A stretch of 31,702 nt of DNA, taken from positions 1 through 31,702 of the forward strand of contig CAYFUR010000042.1 in the NCBI GenBank assembly GCA_964346275.1, read 5' to 3'. The position numbers and the translations under genes are program-made. Below are positions 8,001-15,583 of the stretch, piece after piece (the stretch's first letter is position 1; each line of letters opens with the position of its first letter). The notes beneath the pieces are model-generated. The model was given only the letters and a program-made list of their open reading frames with translations, had not been told where the DNA came from and ran no database searches. The DNA comes from CAYFUR01 sp964346275 (GTDB lineage: Bacteria; Sumerlaeota; Sumerlaeia; SLMS01).

Positions 8001-9536
8001 TCAGGGCGTCTTCTCCGACTCGCCGCCGCCCTCTTCTTCCACCGCTTCTTCGGTGGCTTCCGCGGCGGCTGCCCCTTCCGCGGCCAACTGCTCGCCACGC
8101 AACTTCGCGGCCTGTTCTTCCTGCTTCTGCTGTTGCAGCTTCTCATATTCTTCCGCGCTGATCTCTTGGTACTGGACGTTTGCCTTCTCGAGAATCTTGT
8201 CGTTCGTCAGCTTCAGCGACAGATCCTCCACGAACTGATCCCACTGCTTGCGGGCCTCGAGCTGAGCGCGCACGGCCAGCGGCTTCCGCCCGGTCTGGCT
8301 CGCGATCCGTTCCAGCTCGGCAGTGATGTCCTCTTCCGTCGGCTCCACGTTCAGATGCTTGGCGATGCCGCGCACGATCAGATAATTTTTCACGTTCGCC
8401 TTCGCCTGCTCCTGCATGCTCTGCGCATAGTTCCGCACCACGCTCTGGTCCATCGTGCGCAGCGACATGCCATACTGGTTCAGGCGCTGCTCCATATCGC
8501 TGATCGAGCGGTTTGCCGTCTGTTCCACCAGGGCCCGCGGCAGATCAAAGTCCAGCCGCTCGCCCAACTCACGGTAAACTTCCTGGAGAGCCTCTTCGCG
8601 CTGGCGCTGCTCTTCCTGCTTCTCCGCGTTTTCGCGCAGTGACTTCTTTAAGTCGTCCAGCGTCTCGAAATCTTCGTTCACATCCTTGGCGAACTCATCA
8701 TCCAGCTCGGGAAGCACCCGGTGCTTCACTTCGTGAACCGTCGCTTCATAGTGAACCTTCTCTTTCTTCGAGGGATCGACTTCCGATTCCTCTTCCAGGT
8801 CCATGGTCAGCTCTTCGCCTTTCTTCTTGCCGGCCAGTTCCTTCGCCACTTCCTCGGGCACTTCGTCTTCCACTTTCGTGGAGTAATATTCATTCACCGA
8901 CCGCTCTTCGATCTTCTCGCCGTTCTCGTTGCGCACCGTGCAGGAGAAGAGCAGGCCGTCGCCGGGCTGATAGCCCTCTTCCGTCGGCTCATAGGTCGCG
9001 TTTTCGATCTGCAGGTTCTTCAGGCTGCGCTCGATATAGGACTCATCCACGGGAATCCTGTGTGCTTCGACCGTCAGGCCTTCCAGCAACTCATCGGTGA
9101 TTTCCAGGTCGGGATGCACCTCGAGAGCAAGCTCCACCGTGGTGCCATCGTCCTTGTTGCTCTTCCAGTCCAGCAGGTACGGCTGGCCGAGCGATTCGAT
9201 GCCCTTGTCCTCGGAGTAAAGCTCCGCGAGGCGGGGAACGAGGCGCTTGACGGTTTCCTCGCGCGCATAGGGCTCGTAGGATTTCCGAACGAGCGATTGA
9301 GGAGCCTTGCCCGGGCGGAATCCGGGGATCCGGACCTGGCGGCCCATCTCCTTCAGTGTTTCCTTCAGGCGCCCGGCGATGGCGTCTTCCGTCAGCTTCG
9401 CCTTAAACCGAATTCGTGAGCCGGGAAGCTTCTCTTCCTCCACGATTTCGTAGGGAATCTTTTCAGCCTTCTGATCGAGGACTGACTGAAGGGCCGAGCC
9501 GTCGCCTTCTTTCTTGTTCTGGACCGTTTCCGTCAC
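8001..9536 (-). CDS. tig: Trigger factor, ribosome-associated chaperone/peptidyl-prolyl isomerase
   Basis: A 511-aa protein with the trigger factor domain order: ribosome-binding N-domain with signature GFRPGK at 72-77, a FKBP-like PPIase region around 180-270, and a long helical C-terminal chaperone domain. It is longer than the usual 430-450 aa because of about 25 extra N-terminal residues and an acidic, Ala/Glu/Gly-rich tail after about residue 470. The start is GTG, with AAGGAG seven bases upstream, which is convincing. It is the first gene of the tig-clpP-clpP operon, the conserved arrangement that couples nascent-chain folding with Clp proteolysis. The PPIase region is divergent in sequence, so isomerase activity is not certain. 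Confidence 0.95.
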   Translation of the reverse strand: MTETVQNKKEGDGSALQSVLDQKAEKIPYEIVEEEKLPGSRIRFKAKLTEDAIAGRLKETLKEMGRQVRIPGFRPGKAPQSLVRKSYEPYAREETVKRLVPRLAELYSEDKGIESLGQPYLLDWKSNKDDGTTVELALEVHPDLEITDELLEGLTVEAHRIPVDESYIERSLKNLQIENATYEPTEEGYQPGDGLLFSCTVRNENGEKIEERSVNEYYSTKVEDEVPEEVAKELAGKKKGEELTMDLEEESEVDPSKKEKVHYEATVHEVKHRVLPELDDEFAKDVNEDFETLDDLKKSLRENAEKQEEQRQREEALQEVYRELGERLDFDLPRALVEQTANRSISDMEQRLNQYGMSLRTMDQSVVRNYAQSMQEQAKANVKNYLIVRGIAKHLNVEPTEEDITAELERIASQTGRKPLAVRAQLEARKQWDQFVEDLSLKLTNDKILEKANVQYQEISAEEYEKLQQQKQEEQAAKLRGEQLAAEGAAAAEATEEAVEEEGGGESEKTP

Positions 9537-9607
9537 GGAAAAACTCCTTCATCATATTGGGAATGCCGGGCGTCGTCGCCGGCCAATGATCGCGTTGCAA
9601 AGAACCG

Positions 9608-9632
9608 CCCTCAGGCGCGAAACGCCTGTGGG
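9608..9632 (-). terminator. Possible terminator after the rhomboid gene
   Basis: Inverted repeat CAGGCG/CGCCTG with a 5-base loop, extended by CCC/GGG across a T-T mismatch. On the minus strand it is followed by a weak T-containing stretch (GGTTCTTTG). It lies between the rhomboid stop and the tig start, where a terminator would be expected, but the U tract is poor. Confidence 0.35.
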
Positions 9633-9725
9633 GGCAAAGGGCTGCGAATTAAGAGGGGCATGCGCCGGGCGTTCAAGAGAAAACCGCCCGGCCGCAGAGC
9701 ATTCCGTCAAATTTCCTCGCGGAAA

Positions 9726-10535
9726 TTACTGATCCAGATACCAATGCGGATCGTTGTAACGATCATCGGGGTCGGAATGGCGTCCCGGATGGCCCATGGA
9801 AAAACGCCCGCCGCTCTTGCGCACACGCCGCGGCCCCCGCCGCATCAGCAGAGGAATGCGAAAATCCTCGGCCACATTCAAAATGATCGGCATCTTAACG
9901 AGGGCCACCGCCATGAGTATCCCCGTCGCGTGGGCCAGGTGGCTCACCCGTCCACTGAACAGGCCGCCCGAGGCGATACTTCCCAGAAGATCGAACGCCA
10001 CCAGGATTCCAAAGAACAGCGCCAGAACCCGCATCGGAATCGGGAAGAAAAAGAAATACACCGTCATGCGCGGGAAATAGAGCGCCGCGGCCGTGATAAT
10101 CGCATAGGAAGCCCCGCTGAAACCAATCAGGCTCGTCCCCGGATTTCCAAACGCAAATCCAGCAATGCAATGCACAATACCGCACGCAATGCCCGTCAGA
10201 AGAACAAACCAGAGAAACCGCCGCCCACCCATCAGCTCCTCGATCGGCGAGGCGAAGAACAAAAGGGCAAACATGTTAAACAGGAAATGCCAGAAATTCG
10301 CGTGGGCGAAAAGATACGTTACAAACTGCCACACGTTCGCCTGCAGCACCGCCTGGTAGGGCGTCAGCATGAAGACCCGGTCCGCCAGGATTCCAAACAC
10401 CGGCATCCCAGCGCCCAGCGTGCTTAAAAAGTAATAAACCAGAAAGGAACCGGCGACCCAGTAGAACAGCTTGCGCGCCACCGGCGACATGAACTGGGAA
10501 AAAAACTCGTTTGTTTCACGCAAAAGACTTCTCAT
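9726..10535 (-). CDS. Rhomboid-family intramembrane serine protease
   Basis: A 269-aa membrane protein with six or so hydrophobic segments. Rhomboid hallmarks are present: HFLFNM (83-88) in TM2, the GFSG nucleophile motif with Ser140 in TM4, and the second dyad residue His202 in the TM6 motif SHLAHATG. Rhomboids cleave single-pass membrane proteins within the bilayer; bacterial targets are usually unknown. The start is the ATG at 10535, preceded by GGAAGG; an upstream in-frame start would run into the GT2 gene. After TM6 there is a basic then acidic/aromatic tail (about 225-269) ending in DDRYNDPHWYLDQ, which may bind a partner. It lies 34 bases downstream of the GT2 gene, probably in one operon. 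Confidence 0.88.
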   Translation of the reverse strand: MRSLLRETNEFFSQFMSPVARKLFYWVAGSFLVYYFLSTLGAGMPVFGILADRVFMLTPYQAVLQANVWQFVTYLFAHANFWHFLFNMFALLFFASPIEELMGGRRFLWFVLLTGIACGIVHCIAGFAFGNPGTSLIGFSGASYAIITAAALYFPRMTVYFFFFPIPMRVLALFFGILVAFDLLGSIASGGLFSGRVSHLAHATGILMAVALVKMPIILNVAEDFRIPLLMRRGPRRVRKSGGRFSMGHPGRHSDPDDRYNDPHWYLDQ

Positions 10536-10569
10536 AGTGCCTTCCGATCGAGCGCCATCTGTGCCAAAG

Positions 10570-11376
10570 CTAATTGCCCTCTCCGCCTTCCTGCTCCTGA
10601 ACTTCCCGGCGCCGCTGGTCCCACACATGGGCATATTTCAGAAAAACCGAATGCGCCGCCATCCAGCAGATCACAAAGCCCGCTACCCCATCGCGCCAGC
10701 CTCCGAAGAGGAGATACTGCCGGAAAAACCGCCAGAGCGGCCGCAGGGCCAGGTGCCGCAGCGTGACCCGTTTTGTTCGCTTTGCCCGGTCCTGCCCAGC
10801 CCACGCAGCATAGCGCCCATGCTTGCGCAGGAACTGCTCCAGGCTGTCATATGTATAATGGAGGAATTGGCCGTGGAGCCGGCCGACACGCAAGGGAGTT
10901 TTGTCTCGGGAAATGACGTCGGCGTGAACATGTTTGTCTTCATACCGCCCTCGGTCGCGGCGAAACAGGCGTAACACATCGTCACGCTGCCAGCCACAGC
11001 CGCGGATGCGCTGTCCCGCGAAATGGTTGATCCGGTGGATGCGGTATCCGTCTTCCGGCCCGTCGCGCTCAAGCACCCCCTCAATGTCACGCTGCAGTTC
11101 CGGCGTCAGGCGTTCATCGGTATCCACCACCAGCACCCAAGGGTGGGCCGCTCGGGGGATGGCGCGGTTTTTCTGAGCCGCCGAATATTCGTAGGGATGC
11201 ACAATCACCGTATCCGCCAGCTCGCGGGCCACCCGCTCCGTTTCATCCGTGCTGTCGGAATCCACGATCACCAGCACCTCGTCCGCCACGGGGCGGGCGC
11301 TTTCAATACATTCGGGCAAATGGTGGGCGGCATTGCCCGCGGGGATCAAAACGGTCAGTTTCTGGCGGTCGCTCAT
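10570..11376 (-). CDS. Family 2 glycosyltransferase (WaaE/KdtX-like)
   Basis: A 268-aa cytosolic GT-A fold enzyme. The N-terminal nucleotide-sugar motif is LTVLIPAGNA followed by VDSDSTDET (38-46); the metal-binding DxD is VVDTDE with Asp85 and Asp87. YSAAQKNRA sits between them, as in the WaaE/KdtX-type subgroup that adds sugars to lipopolysaccharide core. The C-terminal region contains a hydrophobic, amphipathic stretch (FRQYLLFGG...FVICWMAAH), suggesting membrane association. The ATG at 11376 begins the domain; the longer open frame to 11484 adds no conserved residues. The sugar and acceptor are unknown. It precedes the rhomboid gene by 34 bases. Confidence 0.85.
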   Translation of the reverse strand: MSDRQKLTVLIPAGNAAHHLPECIESARPVADEVLVIVDSDSTDETERVARELADTVIVHPYEYSAAQKNRAIPRAAHPWVLVVDTDERLTPELQRDIEGVLERDGPEDGYRIHRINHFAGQRIRGCGWQRDDVLRLFRRDRGRYEDKHVHADVISRDKTPLRVGRLHGQFLHYTYDSLEQFLRKHGRYAAWAGQDRAKRTKRVTLRHLALRPLWRFFRQYLLFGGWRDGVAGFVICWMAAHSVFLKYAHVWDQRRREVQEQEGGEGN

Positions 11377-11532
11377 GGGCCACAGATGCGCCTTTCCCCC
11401 GTGAGAGTAAAGCGGGGAATGGCGCGGCGGGGAAAAAGCAGGCTCTGCCGAGCGCATCCGCTCCCTTCCGGCTCTGGTCCGCAACCCGCTTCTTGACTTC
11501 TGCGGGGGTTTTGGGGACTCTTTTCCCGCGCC

Positions 11533-11742
11533 ATGATGTTCATTTCCGCCCGGAGTGCCAGAGAGCCCATGCTCATCGATCTTCTCCCGTCCGAACCAAA
11601 GCAGGTGGTCATGTTGATCATTCTGTTGGCCATCGCCCTGTTTGGTAATGGATTTCTGATCTACTATCTGGCGACCCTCGATCGCGAAGAACCGAGCGAA
11701 TCAGAGGAGGAGCAGCCTGTCAGCGGCGACCTTCACGGCTGA
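11533..11742 (+). CDS. Small single-pass membrane protein (hypothetical)
   Basis: A 69-aa frame with one clear transmembrane segment (VVMLIILLAIALFGNGFLIY) and an acidic C-terminal tail (REEPSESEEEQP). No family is recognised. An internal ATG at 11569 would give a 57-aa protein and keeps the whole membrane segment. Neither start has a strong ribosome site. The hydrophobic-then-acidic layout looks like a genuine small membrane protein, but comparison with relatives is needed to be sure. Confidence 0.4.
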   Translation: MMFISARSAREPMLIDLLPSEPKQVVMLIILLAIALFGNGFLIYYLATLDREEPSESEEEQPVSGDLHG

Positions 11743-11842
11743 TCAGCGCCCTCCGCGCGGCAATCTCTCCTTGTGCTTTCCAACATTCTTATTCCCCCTT
11801 TAAACGCGCCTCCAAGGCCACACCTCTCTGCTGGATGATCCA

Positions 11843-12970
11843 ATGCGCATCCTCATCGACGCGCGTTATCTCGATGGCACTTACAGTGGTATTGCCACCT
11901 ATTCCCGGGAATTGATCGAGCACCTGGCGCTCATCGACGGGAAAAATGAATATTTTATCCTGGTCCACCCGAGCTTTCGCGGCCCCCTCGAGGTCGGTGA
12001 GAATTTCAAACTTCTCACCTATGGCGCCAAGCCTGTCAGCCTCTCCACACTTTATTCCCTGGGCCGCTCCGTCGATGCGTTAAACGTCGATCTGATGCAC
12101 AGCCTCTTTCCCGTGGCTCCCCGCCATATGCGCACGCCGCTCCTTGTCACGGTGCATGATCTCCAGCCCTTCGTGGATCCCGAATTCTCCGCCAAACGGC
12201 CCCGTTTCATTCAATGGGCCTACAATCTCTTCTACCGCCACGCCTATCCATCCACCCTGCAGAAAGCGAAGTGGATCATTAACGACAGCTATCACACGCG
12301 CGACACCGTGGCGGAATACTTCCCACTCTCCACGCCCAAGCTCATCGTCGCCCGCCCGGGCCTCGGCCGGTCCACCTCCTCACCTCCCTACGAAGAATTC
12401 CAGGCCGTACGCGACCGCCACGGGCTCGAGAATCCCTACGTCCTCTATTACGGATCGACCCGCCCAAACAAGAATATCCCCAATATGATCCGGGCCTTCA
12501 GGCGCTATCTGGACCAGCACGAGGACGCGGCCACTGAATTCATCCTCATTCTGAAAAAAGATCGCTTCTACCGGGATATTTCCCGAGCCATTCGCCATGA
12601 AGGACTCAAGGGCCGCGTCAAGGTTTTCAACCAGGTGTCCTACGCCGACCAGCGCGCCCTTCTCCGGAATGCGCGCGCCTTTCTCTTCGCCACCAAATAC
12701 GAAGGTTTCGGCTTCCCCGTCCTCGAAGCCATGGCCGCTGGCGTCCCCGTGCTGGCCGCTGATTCCGGCGCGCTCCCGGAAATCTGTGACGAAGCCGCTC
12801 TGTTCGTCTCACCGGATGAATCCGAGGAAATCGCCCGCGGCATCGGCCAGCTTCTCACCGAAATTCCGCTTCGCGAGCGTCTTATCGAACGCGGCCGGCG
12901 CCACGTCGAGCAGTTCGACTGGAAAGAATCCGCCGAGCGAATTCACGGGATTTATCAACTCTTGTTCTGA
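11843..12970 (+). CDS. Family 4 glycosyltransferase
   Basis: A 375-aa GT-B fold retaining glycosyltransferase. The N-terminal acceptor domain starts MRILIDARYLDG and contains the glycine loop SGIATYSREL and a TVHDLQPF strand. The donor half begins near YVLYYGSTRPNKN. The EX7E motif is Glu287...Glu295 in YEGFGFPVLEAMAAG, followed by GVPVLAADSGALPEI, which binds the nucleotide sugar. This is the common mannosyl/rhamnosyl-type subgroup used in O-antigen or exopolysaccharide assembly; the actual sugar is unknown. Its 3' end overlaps the convergent gene downstream by 16 bases. Confidence 0.9.
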   Translation: MRILIDARYLDGTYSGIATYSRELIEHLALIDGKNEYFILVHPSFRGPLEVGENFKLLTYGAKPVSLSTLYSLGRSVDALNVDLMHSLFPVAPRHMRTPLLVTVHDLQPFVDPEFSAKRPRFIQWAYNLFYRHAYPSTLQKAKWIINDSYHTRDTVAEYFPLSTPKLIVARPGLGRSTSSPPYEEFQAVRDRHGLENPYVLYYGSTRPNKNIPNMIRAFRRYLDQHEDAATEFILILKKDRFYRDISRAIRHEGLKGRVKVFNQVSYADQRALLRNARAFLFATKYEGFGFPVLEAMAAGVPVLAADSGALPEICDEAALFVSPDESEEIARGIGQLLTEIPLRERLIERGRRHVEQFDWKESAERIHGIYQLLF

Positions 12971-13740
12971 TCCCCCGGCTTCTTTTTCGGCGAGAACATA
13001 AACCCTTGGGACGGCTTGTCGGGAACTTGATTCCCGGGCTCCGTGGGCGAGGGCCTTTCTTCCTCTTTGCGCTGCTCCTCGCCGGACAAGTTGACAGGCT
13101 TGACAGAGACTTGCTGGCGGGGAGATCCCGTTCCCTCTTTCGAAGCCCGGCCGCCGGACGCATGCATCGGAGGACGAGGAGTTTGCGGGTCCTTTTTCCC
13201 GAGTTCGCGAATGCGCGGCTCCTTCTCTTCCTTCTCCGGTCCGCCCCGGGGGGGCGGTGGCGTCCGCGGATCCCGGGGGCGGATCCCGACGGCGCGCTGG
13301 AAGTCCTCGGCCCCATTCTTTTCCAGCCAGGCTTCTAAAAGGGCCAGGTCCGCTCCTTCCCGGTGGTGCGAGGTCAGGCCCAGCTTTGTAACAAGACGGC
13401 TGATTCCCCCGGGAATCAGCGTCTGCGCCAGGATATGCGAACAGACCGGCGAACCGTAATCACAGAACATCGCCTCGATGCGCGCGACTTGGTTCGAACG
13501 CTCTTTGTAAGCTGTATCGTTGATTTCGTTTTGATAGGCCCGCCGCGCCGGCCCCGCCGAGTCCGCATCGCGCGGGGGACGGGGACCTTCCGCACCCGCC
13601 GGAGATTCGGCGGGAGGCGGCGGGGTATATTCATCCAAGGGCGGATGTTCCAGATCAGGAATACTACCGCGATCATCGCCGCCCAGATCCTCATTGTCGG
13701 AATCCGAACGCCATTTATTCCAGAGTTTTTTAAACGCCAT
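12955..13740 (-). CDS. Proline-rich protein of unknown function
   Basis: A 261-aa hydrophilic protein. An ordered-looking central segment of about 85 residues (about 65-150, with two Cys in MFCDYGSPVCSHI and a helical region ending AVGIRPRD) is flanked by low-complexity Pro/Glu/Arg-rich arms. There is no signal peptide and no membrane segment. I do not recognise it. The start is unclear: a GTG at 13752 has AAAGGA almost touching it, while the ATG at 13740 sits about 13 bases from the same site. The tail overlaps the convergent glycosyltransferase by 16 bases, so both strands code there. Confidence 0.55.
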   Translation of the reverse strand: MAFKKLWNKWRSDSDNEDLGGDDRGSIPDLEHPPLDEYTPPPPAESPAGAEGPRPPRDADSAGPARRAYQNEINDTAYKERSNQVARIEAMFCDYGSPVCSHILAQTLIPGGISRLVTKLGLTSHHREGADLALLEAWLEKNGAEDFQRAVGIRPRDPRTPPPPRGGPEKEEKEPRIRELGKKDPQTPRPPMHASGGRASKEGTGSPRQQVSVKPVNLSGEEQRKEEERPSPTEPGNQVPDKPSQGFMFSPKKKPGDQNKS

Positions 13741-13982
13741 CGGGGTTTTCACATCCTTTCAGTGAAACGCCCCGAGCAAACCTATACTTTTTATTTCCCC
13801 AAGGACTGACAAAAGGACAAATCATCGGCGCTGTCCAGCAGAATTTCCCCTCCCTATCCTTGTTCCGGGTTTTCCTCAGGCTTTTCCTTGTTTCCTTGCA
13901 ATGACCGGCGGCTTGCAGGAAACTTCGCCTTGAGGAATATTTTCGCGAATTCTCAACGAGAATGGCTTGGGGGGCTCTTGGA

Positions 13983-14864
13983 ATGATTCATCGCCAGAAC
14001 ATCGGAAAAGGCTGCCTCATCGCCCTGCTGATTCTCGTAGTGGTTCTTATTGCGGGAATCGTTTCTTATCAGTATTTTCGCGCCCAAGCCCCTTCGCCGG
14101 AAAATGGGACGACCTATCGCATCCTTTTCGAAGACTCCAAGGGGCTCGAAGCTGGTGACGTCGTGACACTCCAGGGAGTCAAAGTGGGCCGCGTTGAGTC
14201 AGTGGAAAGGGACGAAGAAACCGGCCGCGTGGCTGTCGAGGTGCTGGTTGACAGCCAATCCTCCGGCCGCATCCCGCCCCCTCCCAACACCTCCGCGCGA
14301 TTAATTTCCGAAGGATGGATCTGGGAACGGACGCGCGTTCAGCTTCTCACCCGTGGCGAGTCTGCCGAGAGCATCGAAGAAGGCGTCACCGTGGAAGGCC
14401 TCGAAAACTGGGCCGCCGAACAAGCCTGGCGGGGCCGCGAAAAGGCTCAGCAGGGGATTCGCGCCGTGGTGGAAACCGCCGAGGAAAGCCTCGGCAACGC
14501 GCGCCAATGGGCCGAATCGCCCGAGGCCCGGGAACTGCGCTCGGACATTGAAAGCCTGCGCGCCGAACTACGCCAGATGGGAGGCGACGCAGCAGTGGAC
14601 GCCCAGTCCAAGGCCCAGAAACTCTTGAGCGAGGGGCGCCAGCTCACCGATCGCCTCATGCAATTCGGGCGAGAGGACCTGGCCAGCGATTTGGAAAGCA
14701 CTTTCCTTGAGCTCCGCGACCGCCTGCGGAAGTCCACAAGCGAATTGGAACGTAGCGTGCAGAGCGAGACGGCAGAGGAATCAGAAGGAGTGATCATCAT
14801 GGCTTCTCCAACCCCCTCTGAATCGCCCTCGCCGACGCCGGTGCCGGTTCCGGAAACGCCCTGA
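13983..14864 (+). CDS. MCE/MlaD-domain protein, membrane-anchored
   Basis: A 293-aa protein with one N-terminal membrane helix (about 11-29) followed by a periplasmic MCE domain (about 43-125) carrying the family pattern GLEAGDVVTLQGVKVGRVE. This is followed by a long Glu/Arg/Ala-rich helical region (about 135-265), probably coiled coil, and a Ser/Thr/Pro tail (SPTPSESPSPTPVPVP). MCE proteins form rings that bind lipids for transport between inner and outer membranes. Here the usual ABC permease and ATPase genes (mlaE, mlaF) are not adjacent, so partners must lie elsewhere. The frame also has an ATG at 13962; neither start has a clear ribosome site, and the second gives a more typical N-terminus. 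Confidence 0.75.
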   Translation: MIHRQNIGKGCLIALLILVVVLIAGIVSYQYFRAQAPSPENGTTYRILFEDSKGLEAGDVVTLQGVKVGRVESVERDEETGRVAVEVLVDSQSSGRIPPPPNTSARLISEGWIWERTRVQLLTRGESAESIEEGVTVEGLENWAAEQAWRGREKAQQGIRAVVETAEESLGNARQWAESPEARELRSDIESLRAELRQMGGDAAVDAQSKAQKLLSEGRQLTDRLMQFGREDLASDLESTFLELRDRLRKSTSELERSVQSETAEESEGVIIMASPTPSESPSPTPVPVPETP

Positions 14865-14992
14865 ATTTCTTTGTTCCGGTCCGGCCTGCTCTTGACCAAA
14901 CTTCCCGGCGCAGCGAGATTTTATCCTCTGCTTCGGCTACCTGGCAAGGCCCGCCCGTCGGCACAGCCACCTCCCTTTCTCCGAGTTCGATC

Positions 14993-15571
14993 ATGGCTAC
15001 TTCCAAATCATTCCGCTTCGAGGTTCTCCGCCTCCGCGGCGGATCCCAAACATTCGATCTCTCCGAGCCGCCCGCGACCTTCGATCTCCTGGACGACCCG
15101 GAGTATCTCTTCGAAGAGCCGGTCCGCCTCCAGGTGACTCTCCGCCTGATTGGCACCACGGTTTTAATGAATGGGGAAATCAGCACCCTGGCGCGGGCGG
15201 CCTGTGCCCGCTGTCTCGAGAAAATCGGCATTCCTCTTCGCGCCCGGGTCGATCTTGTCTGGATGAATGACGAGCGCCTTCTTGATCTTGACCGCTATCC
15301 TGAACTCTACGACGACCACACGCATTACTATGATGGCGAGATCGTTTATCCCGCCGAGCAACTGCGCGAACTCCTTCTCCTCGAACTCCCGACCGTTCCC
15401 GCTTGCGAACTCGAGCCCGGAGACATTTGTCCCGTGCGGAATGTGAAGGTTGAGCCCCAGGTTTTCGGTCCCGAAGAAGAGTTCGAAGAAGAAAAAATGG
15501 AACTCGAGGAAGAGGAAGGGGATTCCCTCGCCGCCCAGCTTAAGAAGCTGCGCCGGGACATGGAGTCATAG
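14993..15571 (+). CDS. YceD/DUF177 family protein
   Basis: A 192-aa soluble protein of the DUF177 family, known in E. coli as YceD and in plants linked to 23S rRNA accumulation. Visible features are the CARCLEKIG knuckle in the middle, a DGEIVYPAEQLRELLLLELPTVP-like segment (conserved helix leading to P-x-C), and a second Cys pair, C-E-L-E-P-G-D-I-C-P. The C-terminus is strongly acidic and ends DSLAAQLKKLRRDMES. In most genomes the gene sits directly before rpmF; here no L32 gene follows, only a convergent PilT-like gene 12 bases away. Confidence 0.8.
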   Translation: MATSKSFRFEVLRLRGGSQTFDLSEPPATFDLLDDPEYLFEEPVRLQVTLRLIGTTVLMNGEISTLARAACARCLEKIGIPLRARVDLVWMNDERLLDLDRYPELYDDHTHYYDGEIVYPAEQLRELLLLELPTVPACELEPGDICPVRNVKVEPQVFGPEEEFEEEKMELEEEEGDSLAAQLKKLRRDMES

Positions 15572-15583
15572 GGAATCGGCCCC

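Noticed and set aside
13402..13417. Palindrome around CCCGGG in the Pro-rich gene
   Set aside because: Short GC-rich inverted repeat within coding sequence, expected by chance at this base composition, with no U tract.
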